A stretch of 7,573 bases of DNA, from contig JABFSW010000065.1 in assembly GCA_013140415.1 (NCBI GenBank), positions 1 through 7,573 on the forward strand. Direction: 5' to 3'. Both the position numbers and the translations under genes were made by a program. This document shows positions 1-5,917 of this stretch, piece after piece. Position 1 is the first letter of the stretch. Each line of letters opens with the position of its first letter. Source of the stretch: Nitrosarchaeum sp. Its GTDB lineage: Archaea > Thermoproteota > Nitrososphaeria > Nitrososphaerales > Nitrosopumilaceae. The notes beneath the pieces are model-generated. The model saw only the letters and a program-made list of their open reading frames with translations, did no database searches and was not told the origin of the DNA.

Positions 1-149
1 CTCATAACATGCAGCAAGCAATTCGTGTTTCAGATTATACTGGATTTCTGTATCTTGGTGATCTAATAGAATTTAGAGAAACAAAGAAACTATTTACAGA
101 TCCAAAAGACGAACTTACGGCAAAATATGTGCAAGGTCACTTTGGATAA
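1..149 (+). CDS. pstB: Phosphate ABC transporter ATP-binding protein PstB, C-terminal end (5' truncated by window)
   Basis: Only the last 48 codons are present, read in the frame whose first full codon is at base 3 and ending in TAA at 147-149. The visible protein begins [20 protein letters not shown] and ends KYVQGHFG. PstB proteins carry a THNMQQA segment, and the His here would be the H-loop (switch) histidine of the ABC ATPase. The following FLYLGDLIE and the final T..Y..G.FG are typical of the PstB C-terminus. By family knowledge it is the cytoplasmic ATPase that powers PstC/PstA import of phosphate captured by PstS. The stop codon abuts the phoU ATG directly (TAAATG), so the two are almost certainly cotranscribed and the rest of pst should lie just upstream. 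The Walker and signature motifs lie outside the window, so the call rests on the C-terminus and the phoU neighbour. Confidence 0.9.
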   Translation, partial: HNMQQAIRVSDYTGFLYLGDLIEFRETKKLFTDPKDELTAKYVQGHFG

Positions 150-812
150 ATGACTCGATTAATTGACCCTTCACTGCACAAGTTATCTTTTATCATGTCT
201 GAAATGGGCGATATGGTAATTGAATCAATATCTTTGGCAATAGATTCGTATTTGACAGGAACAAATACCAAAGATAAAGTTCTAAAATTATCTGATGCTA
301 TTCGTGCAAAATACTTTGAAGTAGAAGATCTCACATTTGATATGTTGTTAAAGTATCAACCTGTGGCTGATGACTTTAGATTAATTCGTTCATCAACAGA
401 AATTTCGTACGCATTTTCTAGATTTGGTAGATATGCTTATGATATTACTCTTGTCCGAGATTTATTTGGTGATGTATCTGAATGTACCAACGCATCACTT
501 GCTGAATCCACGAAAAAAGTGAAACATATGATTAAAGCAGCAGTTTTGTCTTTTGCAGAATTAGATATTAGAAAAGCTGTTGAAATTCGTGAAGATGAAA
601 AATTTATTGATAAAATCTATCGCGAGAGATTACCAAAATTGATTGAATCTACAAATACCCGATGTGCCCTTGCTGAAGCATTATTGTTGCGGTATTTGGA
701 AAGAATTGGTGATCATGCTGTATTCATGAGTGATGCGATTAACTATATTGTAACTGGCAAACATCGTCCAAGTGAAGAACGTATTGCATCTCATACTAAA
801 ACTGAAAATTAA
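150..812 (+). CDS. phoU: PhoU family phosphate transport/signalling regulator
   Basis: A 220-residue, all-helical PhoU made of two three-helix repeats, the usual length for the family. Repeat 1 spans roughly residues 10-105 and contains QPVADDFRLI at 70-79, the family's QPVA.DLR block. Repeat 2 spans roughly 115-205 and ends in RYLERIGDHAVFMSDAINYI. PhoU is a cytoplasmic peripheral protein that restrains the Pst importer and relays phosphate status; its acidic E/DxxxD motifs bind metal clusters in characterised members. Here the second repeat keeps ERIGD (184-188) and EDEKFID (148-154). The equivalent place in repeat 1 reads SRFGR (90-94) and lacks the acidic residues, so one metal site may be lost. 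The start follows the pstB stop with zero spacing; an AGGTCA stretch at 135-140 is a weak ribosome-binding candidate. No other start fits better. Confidence 0.93.
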   Translation: MTRLIDPSLHKLSFIMSEMGDMVIESISLAIDSYLTGTNTKDKVLKLSDAIRAKYFEVEDLTFDMLLKYQPVADDFRLIRSSTEISYAFSRFGRYAYDITLVRDLFGDVSECTNASLAESTKKVKHMIKAAVLSFAELDIRKAVEIREDEKFIDKIYRERLPKLIESTNTRCALAEALLLRYLERIGDHAVFMSDAINYIVTGKHRPSEERIASHTKTEN

Positions 813-927
813 CTAATCATATTATAATAAATCATTCATACACATAAATCTCAAAAATCAACAGATCCAAATATTGCATACATTATATGGATAACAGTTT
901 TAACTCCTATCTTATTTCATCTGATTT
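813..927 (+). promoter_or_regulatory. A/T-rich intergenic spacer with candidate TATA box for the DUF47-pit unit
   Basis: This 115-base gap is the longest between genes inside the window. It separates the pst/phoU unit from DUF47-pit. The element ATTATATGG at 882-890 lies about 40 bases before the DUF47 ATG. A TATA box centred there would place transcription start near 912 and give a very short leader. There is no Shine-Dalgarno-like sequence before the ATG, which fits a short-leader or leaderless archaeal mRNA. An ATTATAAT palindrome at 821-828 lies just after the phoU stop; I cannot assign it. No strong T-run terminator is evident, so read-through from pst is possible. The promoter call is an inference from spacing and composition. 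Confidence 0.4.
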
Positions 928-1557
928 ATGGCAAACATGTTTTCTTGGGTAAGATCTAATGATAAGGAAATTTTATCAATTCTTAATAATCTGGCAAAAA
1001 AGGCTGTGGAAACTGCTGAGGCACTAGTTGTTTTATTTTCAGATCTTAGTAATACGGAACAACACACAAAAATCAAAAATCTTGAAAGCGAAGCTGATGT
1101 TCTCACTCGCGATATTTTTGCGGAATTAAATAAGACATTCATCACACCTTTAGACCGTGAGGACATGCAAAGAATTGCATCAAAAATAGACGATGTGATT
1201 GATTTCATGGATGGTATTTCTGCACGAACACGTAGTTACAAAATTACTAGTCCTCCACTATACACACTAGAAATTGCAAAAGAGCTTGTAAATGCAACAA
1301 AAGAAGTAGAATACATGGTATCAAAATTAAACAATATCAAAAATCCTCAAGATATGATAACACACTGTCGAAATACAGGCAATATTGAGCACATAGTGGA
1401 TGATCTGTATAGAAAATCTATTGAAAAACTCTTTGAGAGTAATGACCCTATAACCATCATTAAACTAAAGGATATCTATGAAACAATGGAAACTGCATCT
1501 GATAGGTGTGTGGATGTTGCAGATGTTATTGAAGACATTGTTTTGAAATACACTTAG
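928..1557 (+). CDS. DUF47 (PhoU-like) protein, putative PiT accessory/regulator
   Basis: A 209-residue helical protein of the DUF47/PhoU_div family, full length for the group. Diagnostic segments are NLESEADVLTRDIFAEL (51-67), the FITPLDREDMQRIASKIDDVIDFMD stretch at 71-95, and a C-terminus with ETASDRCVDVADVIEDIVLK. The acidic pairs E53/D57 and D88-D92, together with the late acidic helix, are the metal-ligand-type positions expected of a PhoU fold. DUF47 genes usually sit directly upstream of a PiT phosphate permease and are thought to regulate it. That is the arrangement here: the stop codon TAG ends at 1557, nine bases before the preferred pit ATG. It is distinct from the PhoU encoded upstream. 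A second in-frame ATG at 937 could be the true start. The family call is secure; the molecular action on the permease is inferred. Confidence 0.92.
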   Translation: MANMFSWVRSNDKEILSILNNLAKKAVETAEALVVLFSDLSNTEQHTKIKNLESEADVLTRDIFAELNKTFITPLDREDMQRIASKIDDVIDFMDGISARTRSYKITSPPLYTLEIAKELVNATKEVEYMVSKLNNIKNPQDMITHCRNTGNIEHIVDDLYRKSIEKLFESNDPITIIKLKDIYETMETASDRCVDVADVIEDIVLKYT

Positions 1558-1565
1558 TGGTAATT

Positions 1566-2552
1566 ATGTATGAACTAGCTATCGGTGCAATAATAGCAGC
1601 ACTAATTTTTGATTTTATCAACGGGTTTCACGATGCAGCAAATTCTATTGCAACAGTTGTTGGAACTAGAGTGCTAAAACCGCTCCAAGCAGTTTCACTT
1701 GCAGCTGTAGCAAACTTTGTTGGCCCATTTCTTTTTGGGGTAGCAGTTGCAACAACAATTGGAAAGGGAATAATCAATCCTGATTTTGTAACCATTCATA
1801 TCATCATAGGTGCGTTAACTGGTGCAATTGCATGGAATCTAATCACATGGTTGTGGGGACTACCTTCTTCAAGCAGCCATGCACTTGTAGGCGGTATAAT
1901 AGGTGCAGGTATTGCAGGTGCGGGAACACACGCAATAATTTTTGGTGGACTTGAAAAGGTGGTAACTGGAATAATTGTCTCCCCTATCGTAGGATTAATT
2001 GGTGCATTTTTACTTGCAACACTAATTATTAGAGTATTTGCAAACAAAAAGCCGCGTAAAGTAAACTCTGTTTTTGGTAAACTACAACTTGTATCGTCTA
2101 CTTATTTCTCACTGACACACGGAGCAAATGATGGCCAAAAAACAATGGGGATAATCGCACTAATCTTGTTAACAGAAGGTGTGATCACAACATTCGATGT
2201 ACCATTTTATGTCATATTTATGGCAGCACTTGCAATAAGTCTTGGCACATTTTTTGGGGGCTGGAGAATCGTAAAAACAATGGCAGTAAAAATAACACAA
2301 CTAAAACCATATCAGGGATTTGCTGCAGAAACTAGTGGTGCAACCATTTTAGCCCTTTTGGCACATGCTGGAATTCCTGCAAGCACAACCCATGCCATTT
2401 CTGGCTCTATCATGGGTGCTGGTGCAGTAAGACGCATTTCAGCAGTTAGGTGGGGAATAGGTAAAAGAATAGTCTGGGCCTGGATTATCACAATTCCTGC
2501 CAGTGCTGGAGTTTCATATTTGGCAATGCTTTTGATCCAACTTTTTGTGTGA
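1566..2552 (+). CDS. pit: Inorganic phosphate transporter, PiT family
   Basis: An integral membrane permease of about 328 residues, the compact prokaryotic form of the PiT family. It carries the two inverted signature repeats: DFINGFHDAANSIATVVGTR near residues 16-35 and THGANDGQKTMGII from residue 184. Each is paired with a serine/threonine-rich loop, GLPSSSSHALVGG in the first half and GIPASTTHAISGS in the second. About ten hydrophobic segments are apparent, separated by short loops and one basic stretch (ANKKPRKVNSVFG). It should import phosphate, and arsenate as an analogue, driven by a Na+ or H+ gradient; the sequence does not settle which ion. I prefer the ATG at 1566 because its product begins MYELAIGA and needs no overlap. 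A GTG at 1557 in the same frame would add three residues and overlap the DUF47 stop by one base. No Shine-Dalgarno site is visible for either start. Confidence 0.93.
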   Translation: MYELAIGAIIAALIFDFINGFHDAANSIATVVGTRVLKPLQAVSLAAVANFVGPFLFGVAVATTIGKGIINPDFVTIHIIIGALTGAIAWNLITWLWGLPSSSSHALVGGIIGAGIAGAGTHAIIFGGLEKVVTGIIVSPIVGLIGAFLLATLIIRVFANKKPRKVNSVFGKLQLVSSTYFSLTHGANDGQKTMGIIALILLTEGVITTFDVPFYVIFMAALAISLGTFFGGWRIVKTMAVKITQLKPYQGFAAETSGATILALLAHAGIPASTTHAISGSIMGAGAVRRISAVRWGIGKRIVWAWIITIPASAGVSYLAMLLIQLFV

Positions 2553-2588
2553 GTTATTTTCAAATTTTGAGATGATGTTGAAACTAAT

Positions 2589-2993
2589 ATGAAAAAAATT
2601 CTCTTTGTTTGTGTTGAAAATGCTGGCAGGAGCCAAATGGCTGAAGCATTTTTTAGAAAATACATGCCAAAAGGATTTGAGGCAATAAGTGCTGGAACAA
2701 AGCCAAGCACTCACGTAAATCCAATTGTTTTGCAAGCAATGAAAGAAATTGGTATTGACATTGAAAATCAAATGCCAAAAAATATATCTCAACAAATCAT
2801 TGATGAATCTGAAAAAGCAATTAACATGGGATGTATTGACAAAGAATCATGCCCTGCTCTATTCATAAAAGATATTCTTGATTGGCAAATTCCAGATCCT
2901 AAAGAAAAATCAATAGAAGAAGTAAGAAAGATACGTGATGAAATAAAAATAAAAGTGATAGTTTTAATTGAATCTCTTGAGGCAAATACTTAA
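2589..2993 (+). CDS. arsC: Arsenate reductase, thioredoxin-coupled LMW-phosphatase type
   Basis: A 134-residue protein with the low-molecular-weight tyrosine phosphatase fold. The N-terminus reads KKILFVCVENAGRSQMAEAF, with the CX5R phosphate-binding loop at C8 to R14. The distal pair C82 and C88 lies in NMGCIDKESCPALF, and the general acid Asp103 in IPDP. This three-cysteine layout (C8/C82/C88) matches the staphylococcal pI258-type ArsC, in which arsenate bound at the first cysteine is reduced through a C82-C89 relay and recycled by thioredoxin. A plain tyrosine phosphatase would lack the distal pair. The product, arsenite, must be exported, and the next gene is a channel overlapping by one base. 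The gene starts 36 bases after pit, with a T-rich gap (TTATTTTCAAATTTT) and no clear ribosome-binding site. The start at ATG 2589 gives the standard MKKILFVC beginning. Confidence 0.88.
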   Translation: MKKILFVCVENAGRSQMAEAFFRKYMPKGFEAISAGTKPSTHVNPIVLQAMKEIGIDIENQMPKNISQQIIDESEKAINMGCIDKESCPALFIKDILDWQIPDPKEKSIEEVRKIRDEIKIKVIVLIESLEANT

Positions 2994-3658
2994 TGTCATA
3001 TTCCAATTTACAAATTTTTATCGTTGAATTAATTGGAACGTTCATTCTTGTTGTGTTTGCAACTGGCTCTATTGTTTATGATGTTCAAACAGGTGGAACA
3101 CTGGGAATTGCCTTTGCTGCAGTTGCACCATTTATTGCATTAATAATAGGAATCCATTTTTTTGGGAAGATCTCTTTAGCTCATTTTAATCCTGCAGTGA
3201 CAATTGGCTATTACATTACAGGACATATTTCTAAGATTCAAATTGTATATTATTTTGCTGCAGAGATTATTGGAGCACTATTTGGTTCTTTATTTGTTAT
3301 GAGTTTTATTGGCACTGGAGCAAATCTTGGAGCAAATGCTCCCAATTATGATTTTTCACTATCTTTAATATTTTCAATTGAGGTTTTAGCATCTGCTCTC
3401 TTAATGGCTGTAATCTTTACCGTAGTTTACACAAAAGGCCTCAAAGGATTTGGTGGAATTGCAATTGGTGGAATTGTTGGATTGGATATCTTTTTTTTGG
3501 CTTTTATTTCTGGTGCTTCTATGAATCCTGCTAGGGCGTTAGCTCCTGCATTATTCTCAGGAGTGTTAGATAATCTATGGCTGTATTGGACTGCACCTTA
3601 TGTTGGGACTATTGCTACAGCATTTCTATTTCGAAACAAGTTTCATCAACGAAAATAG
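2993..3658 (+). CDS. Aquaporin/MIP family channel, probable arsenite (metalloid) exit channel
   Basis: A 221-residue six-helix MIP channel with both pore motifs: NPA at 66-68 (HFNPAVT) and NPAR at 178-181 (GASMNPARAL). Glutamates E12 in TM1 and E130 in TM4 are conserved, as in the family's internal repeat. Ungapped alignment by eye to AqpZ/GlpF gives selectivity-filter residues Pro46 (H2), Ile166 (H5), Ala175 (LE1) and Arg181. The absence of the H5 histidine argues against a strict water channel. Ile/Ala/Arg resembles plant NIP-type channels, several of which pass arsenite. The ATG overlaps the arsC stop by one base (TAATG), and TGAGG at 2978-2982 is a fair ribosome-binding site ten bases upstream. 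In Sinorhizobium meliloti an aquaglyceroporin (AqpS) in an ars operon replaces ArsB as the arsenite exit. The same role here is inferred; glycerol, ammonia or water transport remains possible. A T8 run lies at 3491-3498. Confidence 0.85.
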   Translation: MSYSNLQIFIVELIGTFILVVFATGSIVYDVQTGGTLGIAFAAVAPFIALIIGIHFFGKISLAHFNPAVTIGYYITGHISKIQIVYYFAAEIIGALFGSLFVMSFIGTGANLGANAPNYDFSLSLIFSIEVLASALLMAVIFTVVYTKGLKGFGGIAIGGIVGLDIFFLAFISGASMNPARALAPALFSGVLDNLWLYWTAPYVGTIATAFLFRNKFHQRK

Positions 3659-3707
3659 GTTTCTATGACTTATTACGAATAATAATGACCCAAATCACAG
3701 TTGATTA
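3659..3707 (+). promoter_or_regulatory. Candidate promoter region of the hemL operon
   Basis: The 49-base gap between the channel gene and hemL is A/T-rich and contains TTATTACGAATAA at 3670-3682, a 5-bp dyad around ACG. An A/T-rich element here lies about 26-38 bases before the hemL TTG, the usual distance of an archaeal TATA box from transcription start. That would give a nearly leaderless transcript, consistent with the lack of any Shine-Dalgarno sequence. A change of function (arsenic/phosphate to tetrapyrrole) at this gap also favours a separate promoter. This is inferred; no start site is known. Confidence 0.35.
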
Positions 3708-4985
3708 TTGTCTAATTCTCAAAAATTATTCAATGATGCAAAAAAAGTAATTCCATCAGGGGTAAACAGCCCTGTTAGATATTTTGAACCATATCCATTC
3801 TTTGCCAAAAAATCTAACGGTGCTTACATCTGGGATGAAGACAAAAACAAATACATTGATTTCTGTAATGGTTACGGTGCATTACTATTAGGACATCGAC
3901 GAAAAGAAATTCTAAATGCAGTATCAAAGCAACTAACACAAGGAACTCTATTTTGTACTCCAACAGAATCTGAAATAGAATTATCAAAATTAATTATTAG
4001 AAATTTTCCTTCAATTAACAAAGTAAGGTTAGTAAATACAGGTGGCGAAGCTACAATGACTGCTATAAGATTAGCTCGTGGATTTACAAAAAAGAAAAAA
4101 ATAATAAAGTTTGAAGGCTGCTATCATGGAGCACATGACTCTGTTTTGGTAAAAGCAGGATCTGGCTCTGCACATAACGGAATTTCAATATCTGATGGTG
4201 GATTAGATGAGGTTTCAAAAAACACTCTTGTCGTACCGTATAACAATTCTGAAGAACTTGAAAAAACTATAACAAAAAACAAAGATGTTGCTGGAGTTAT
4301 AATTGAGCCCATCTTAGCTAATATGGGATTGATTTTACCTGAAAATAATTTTCTCTCTGAAGTTAGAAAAATTACAAAAGATAATGGTGTGCCTCTAATT
4401 TTTGATGAAGTTGTAACTGGATTCAGAATATCGCCAGGTGGTGCTCAACAACATTTTGGAATCAAACCCGATATTACAACTCTGGCTAAAGCATTAGGAA
4501 ATGGATTTGTCATTGCAGCCGTAGGTGGGAAAAAAGAAATAATGGATTTACTTTCCCCAAACGGTAAAGTTTACCAAGCCAGTACATATGCTGGAAATCC
4601 AATCTCTGTCAGTGCAGCAATCGCTTCAATAAAAACAATAAACAAAATAAAACATAAACTGTATTCAAAACTTGAACAGTATAATGCCATGCTAACTCAT
4701 GCCATAAGTGATATGGCAACTGACATGAAAATACCTCATCAAATCAATTTCACATCATCAATGTTCCAAATTTTCTTTACAAACAAGCCTGTCATAGACT
4801 ACAAGTCATCAAAAAATGCAGATGCAAAAAAATTCCAAAAAATGTTCTCCACTTTATTAAAAAAAGGTGTTTTCATTGCACCATCTCAGTTTGAGGTAGT
4901 TTTTCTATCTGATGCACACACACAAACTGATCTAAATTATACCATGACTGCTTATAATGCTGCATTAAAATCGGTGAAGAATTGA
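3708..4985 (+). CDS. hemL: Glutamate-1-semialdehyde 2,1-aminomutase
   Basis: A 425-residue class III, PLP-dependent enzyme of normal length for HemL. It converts glutamate-1-semialdehyde to 5-aminolevulinate in the C5 tetrapyrrole route. Visible marks are GVNSPVR (18-24), FEGCYHG (135-141), the PLP-ring aspartate D233 in IFDEVVTGFR, and the Schiff-base lysine K261 in LAKALGNG. The C-terminal SMFQIFFTN and GVFIAPSQFEVVFLSDAH are strongly HemL-like. Several segments depart from the canonical enzyme: NTGGEA for NSGTEA, Tyr56 where the GSWGPM block has Trp, LAKALGNGF for LGKIIGGG, STYAGNP for GTLSGNP, and an altered gating loop at about 154-166. The start is TTG at 3708; an in-frame TGA at 3702 excludes anything further upstream, and the product begins MSNSQKLF as HemL proteins do. 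The gene heads a tight operon with hemC. hemA, its usual partner, is not in the window. Confidence 0.9.
   Translation: MSNSQKLFNDAKKVIPSGVNSPVRYFEPYPFFAKKSNGAYIWDEDKNKYIDFCNGYGALLLGHRRKEILNAVSKQLTQGTLFCTPTESEIELSKLIIRNFPSINKVRLVNTGGEATMTAIRLARGFTKKKKIIKFEGCYHGAHDSVLVKAGSGSAHNGISISDGGLDEVSKNTLVVPYNNSEELEKTITKNKDVAGVIIEPILANMGLILPENNFLSEVRKITKDNGVPLIFDEVVTGFRISPGGAQQHFGIKPDITTLAKALGNGFVIAAVGGKKEIMDLLSPNGKVYQASTYAGNPISVSAAIASIKTINKIKHKLYSKLEQYNAMLTHAISDMATDMKIPHQINFTSSMFQIFFTNKPVIDYKSSKNADAKKFQKMFSTLLKKGVFIAPSQFEVVFLSDAHTQTDLNYTMTAYNAALKSVKN
4973..4977 (+). promoter_or_regulatory. Ribosome binding site supporting the hemC TTG start
   Basis: GGTGA lies inside the end of hemL, four bases before TTG 4982. 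It is complementary to the UCACC portion of the archaeal 16S rRNA 3' end. No ATG or GTG in the frame lies nearby, and the protein from this TTG begins KYVIGARGS, the correct HemC N-terminus. Confidence 0.55.
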
Positions 4986-5917
4986 AATATGTAATTGGTG
5001 CAAGGGGTAGTCAATTATCACTTGCACAAACTAATTGGGTGATATCAGAACTAAAAAAAGTAAGCCCTGATACCGAATTTGAGATCAAAACAATAAAAAC
5101 CAAAGGTGATACTGATGCAAGACCATTATTTACAATTGATCAAAAAGGAATATTTGAAAAAGAAATTGATAGGGCAGTTGCCGATAACGAGATAGATTTT
5201 GCAGTACATAGTCTCAAAGATGTTCCTTCACAATTAATTGAAAATTTGATTTTATCTTCTGTTCCAAAAAGAGAAACAGTTAATGATATTTTTATTTCAT
5301 CTGATGGTACTGATCTTGATTCTATAAAACCAGGTGCAGTTATAGGTACAAGCTCACTACGACGTGCCGTACAAATAACAAGAAAAAGATCTGATGTTAC
5401 AGTTCGTCCAATACGAGGAAACATTGAAACAAGAATCAAAAAAGTACTTGGAAAAGATTTTGATGCAGTTGTTCTTGCACAAGCAGGAATCACACGATTA
5501 GGTCTTGATGTTATATTTGCACAATTATCTATTGAAGATTTTTCTCCATCTCCCGGACAGGGTGCATTAGCTATAGTTTCAAGAAAAGACGATTTTGATA
5601 CAATTTCAATGCTGAAAAAAATTGAAGATGCTGATTCTAGATTGGAAATTGAAGCAGAACGGGCTCTTTCTGACTTTGTTGATTCTGGATGCCGATTCCC
5701 AATTGGTGCATATGCTAAATCCCACGGAGATCAAATGACTATGAGTGTGTCTGCTTTTTCTGTAGATGGAAAAAAGTCTCTTTTTGTAAAGAAATCTGGA
5801 AACAAAAATGACCCTTTCTCTCTTGGTAAAATCATAGGTGAGGAACTACGTGAGAAAGGCGTAAATGACCTTGCAATAAATTGGAGAAAAAAAGTGGAGG
5901 AATGGAATAAACAATGA
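4982..5917 (+). CDS. hemC: Hydroxymethylbilane synthase (porphobilinogen deaminase)
   Basis: A 311-residue cytoplasmic enzyme that joins four porphobilinogen units into hydroxymethylbilane, using a covalently bound dipyrromethane primer. Key parts are all visible: IGARGSQLSLAQ (5-16), TKGD, the catalytic Asp80 in HSLKDVP, TSSLRRA (123-129), RGNIETR (145-151), LAQAGI..LG and SPSPGQGALAI, with the primer-holding Cys237 in DSGCRFPIGA. Domain order and length match the bacterial and archaeal family. The start is TTG at 4982, overlapping the hemL stop by four bases (TTGA) and preceded by a GGTGA site. It is the second gene in a row with a TTG start. The end overlaps the next gene by four bases (ATGA). 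Nothing suggests loss of activity. Confidence 0.95.
   Translation: MKYVIGARGSQLSLAQTNWVISELKKVSPDTEFEIKTIKTKGDTDARPLFTIDQKGIFEKEIDRAVADNEIDFAVHSLKDVPSQLIENLILSSVPKRETVNDIFISSDGTDLDSIKPGAVIGTSSLRRAVQITRKRSDVTVRPIRGNIETRIKKVLGKDFDAVVLAQAGITRLGLDVIFAQLSIEDFSPSPGQGALAIVSRKDDFDTISMLKKIEDADSRLEIEAERALSDFVDSGCRFPIGAYAKSHGDQMTMSVSAFSVDGKKSLFVKKSGNKNDPFSLGKIIGEELREKGVNDLAINWRKKVEEWNKQ
5896..5900 (+). promoter_or_regulatory. Shine-Dalgarno site GGAGG ahead of SUMT
   Basis: GGAGG lies in the 3' end of hemC, 13 bases before the SUMT ATG at 5914. The spacing is slightly long. The nearer in-frame ATG at 5902 is followed at once by TAA, so 5914 must be the start. Confidence 0.55.

Noticed and set aside
2312..2710. 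Long minus-strand open frame across the end of pit and the start of arsC
   Set aside because: It is antisense to two well-supported genes, crosses their boundary, and has no recognisable domain; a composition shadow.
2589..2993. arsC as a plain low-molecular-weight tyrosine phosphatase
   Set aside because: The distal C82/C88 pair and neighbouring channel gene fit a thioredoxin-coupled arsenate reductase better; a simple phosphatase does not need those cysteines.
3670..3682. TTATT-ACG-AATAA dyad as an intrinsic terminator of the channel gene
   Set aside because: The stem is five A/T pairs with a three-base loop, too weak for a hairpin, and no T run follows. A TATA-like or operator role is only a possibility.
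5140..5493. Minus-strand open frame of 117 codons inside hemC
   Set aside because: It is antisense to the conserved catalytic core of HemC and shows no family features.
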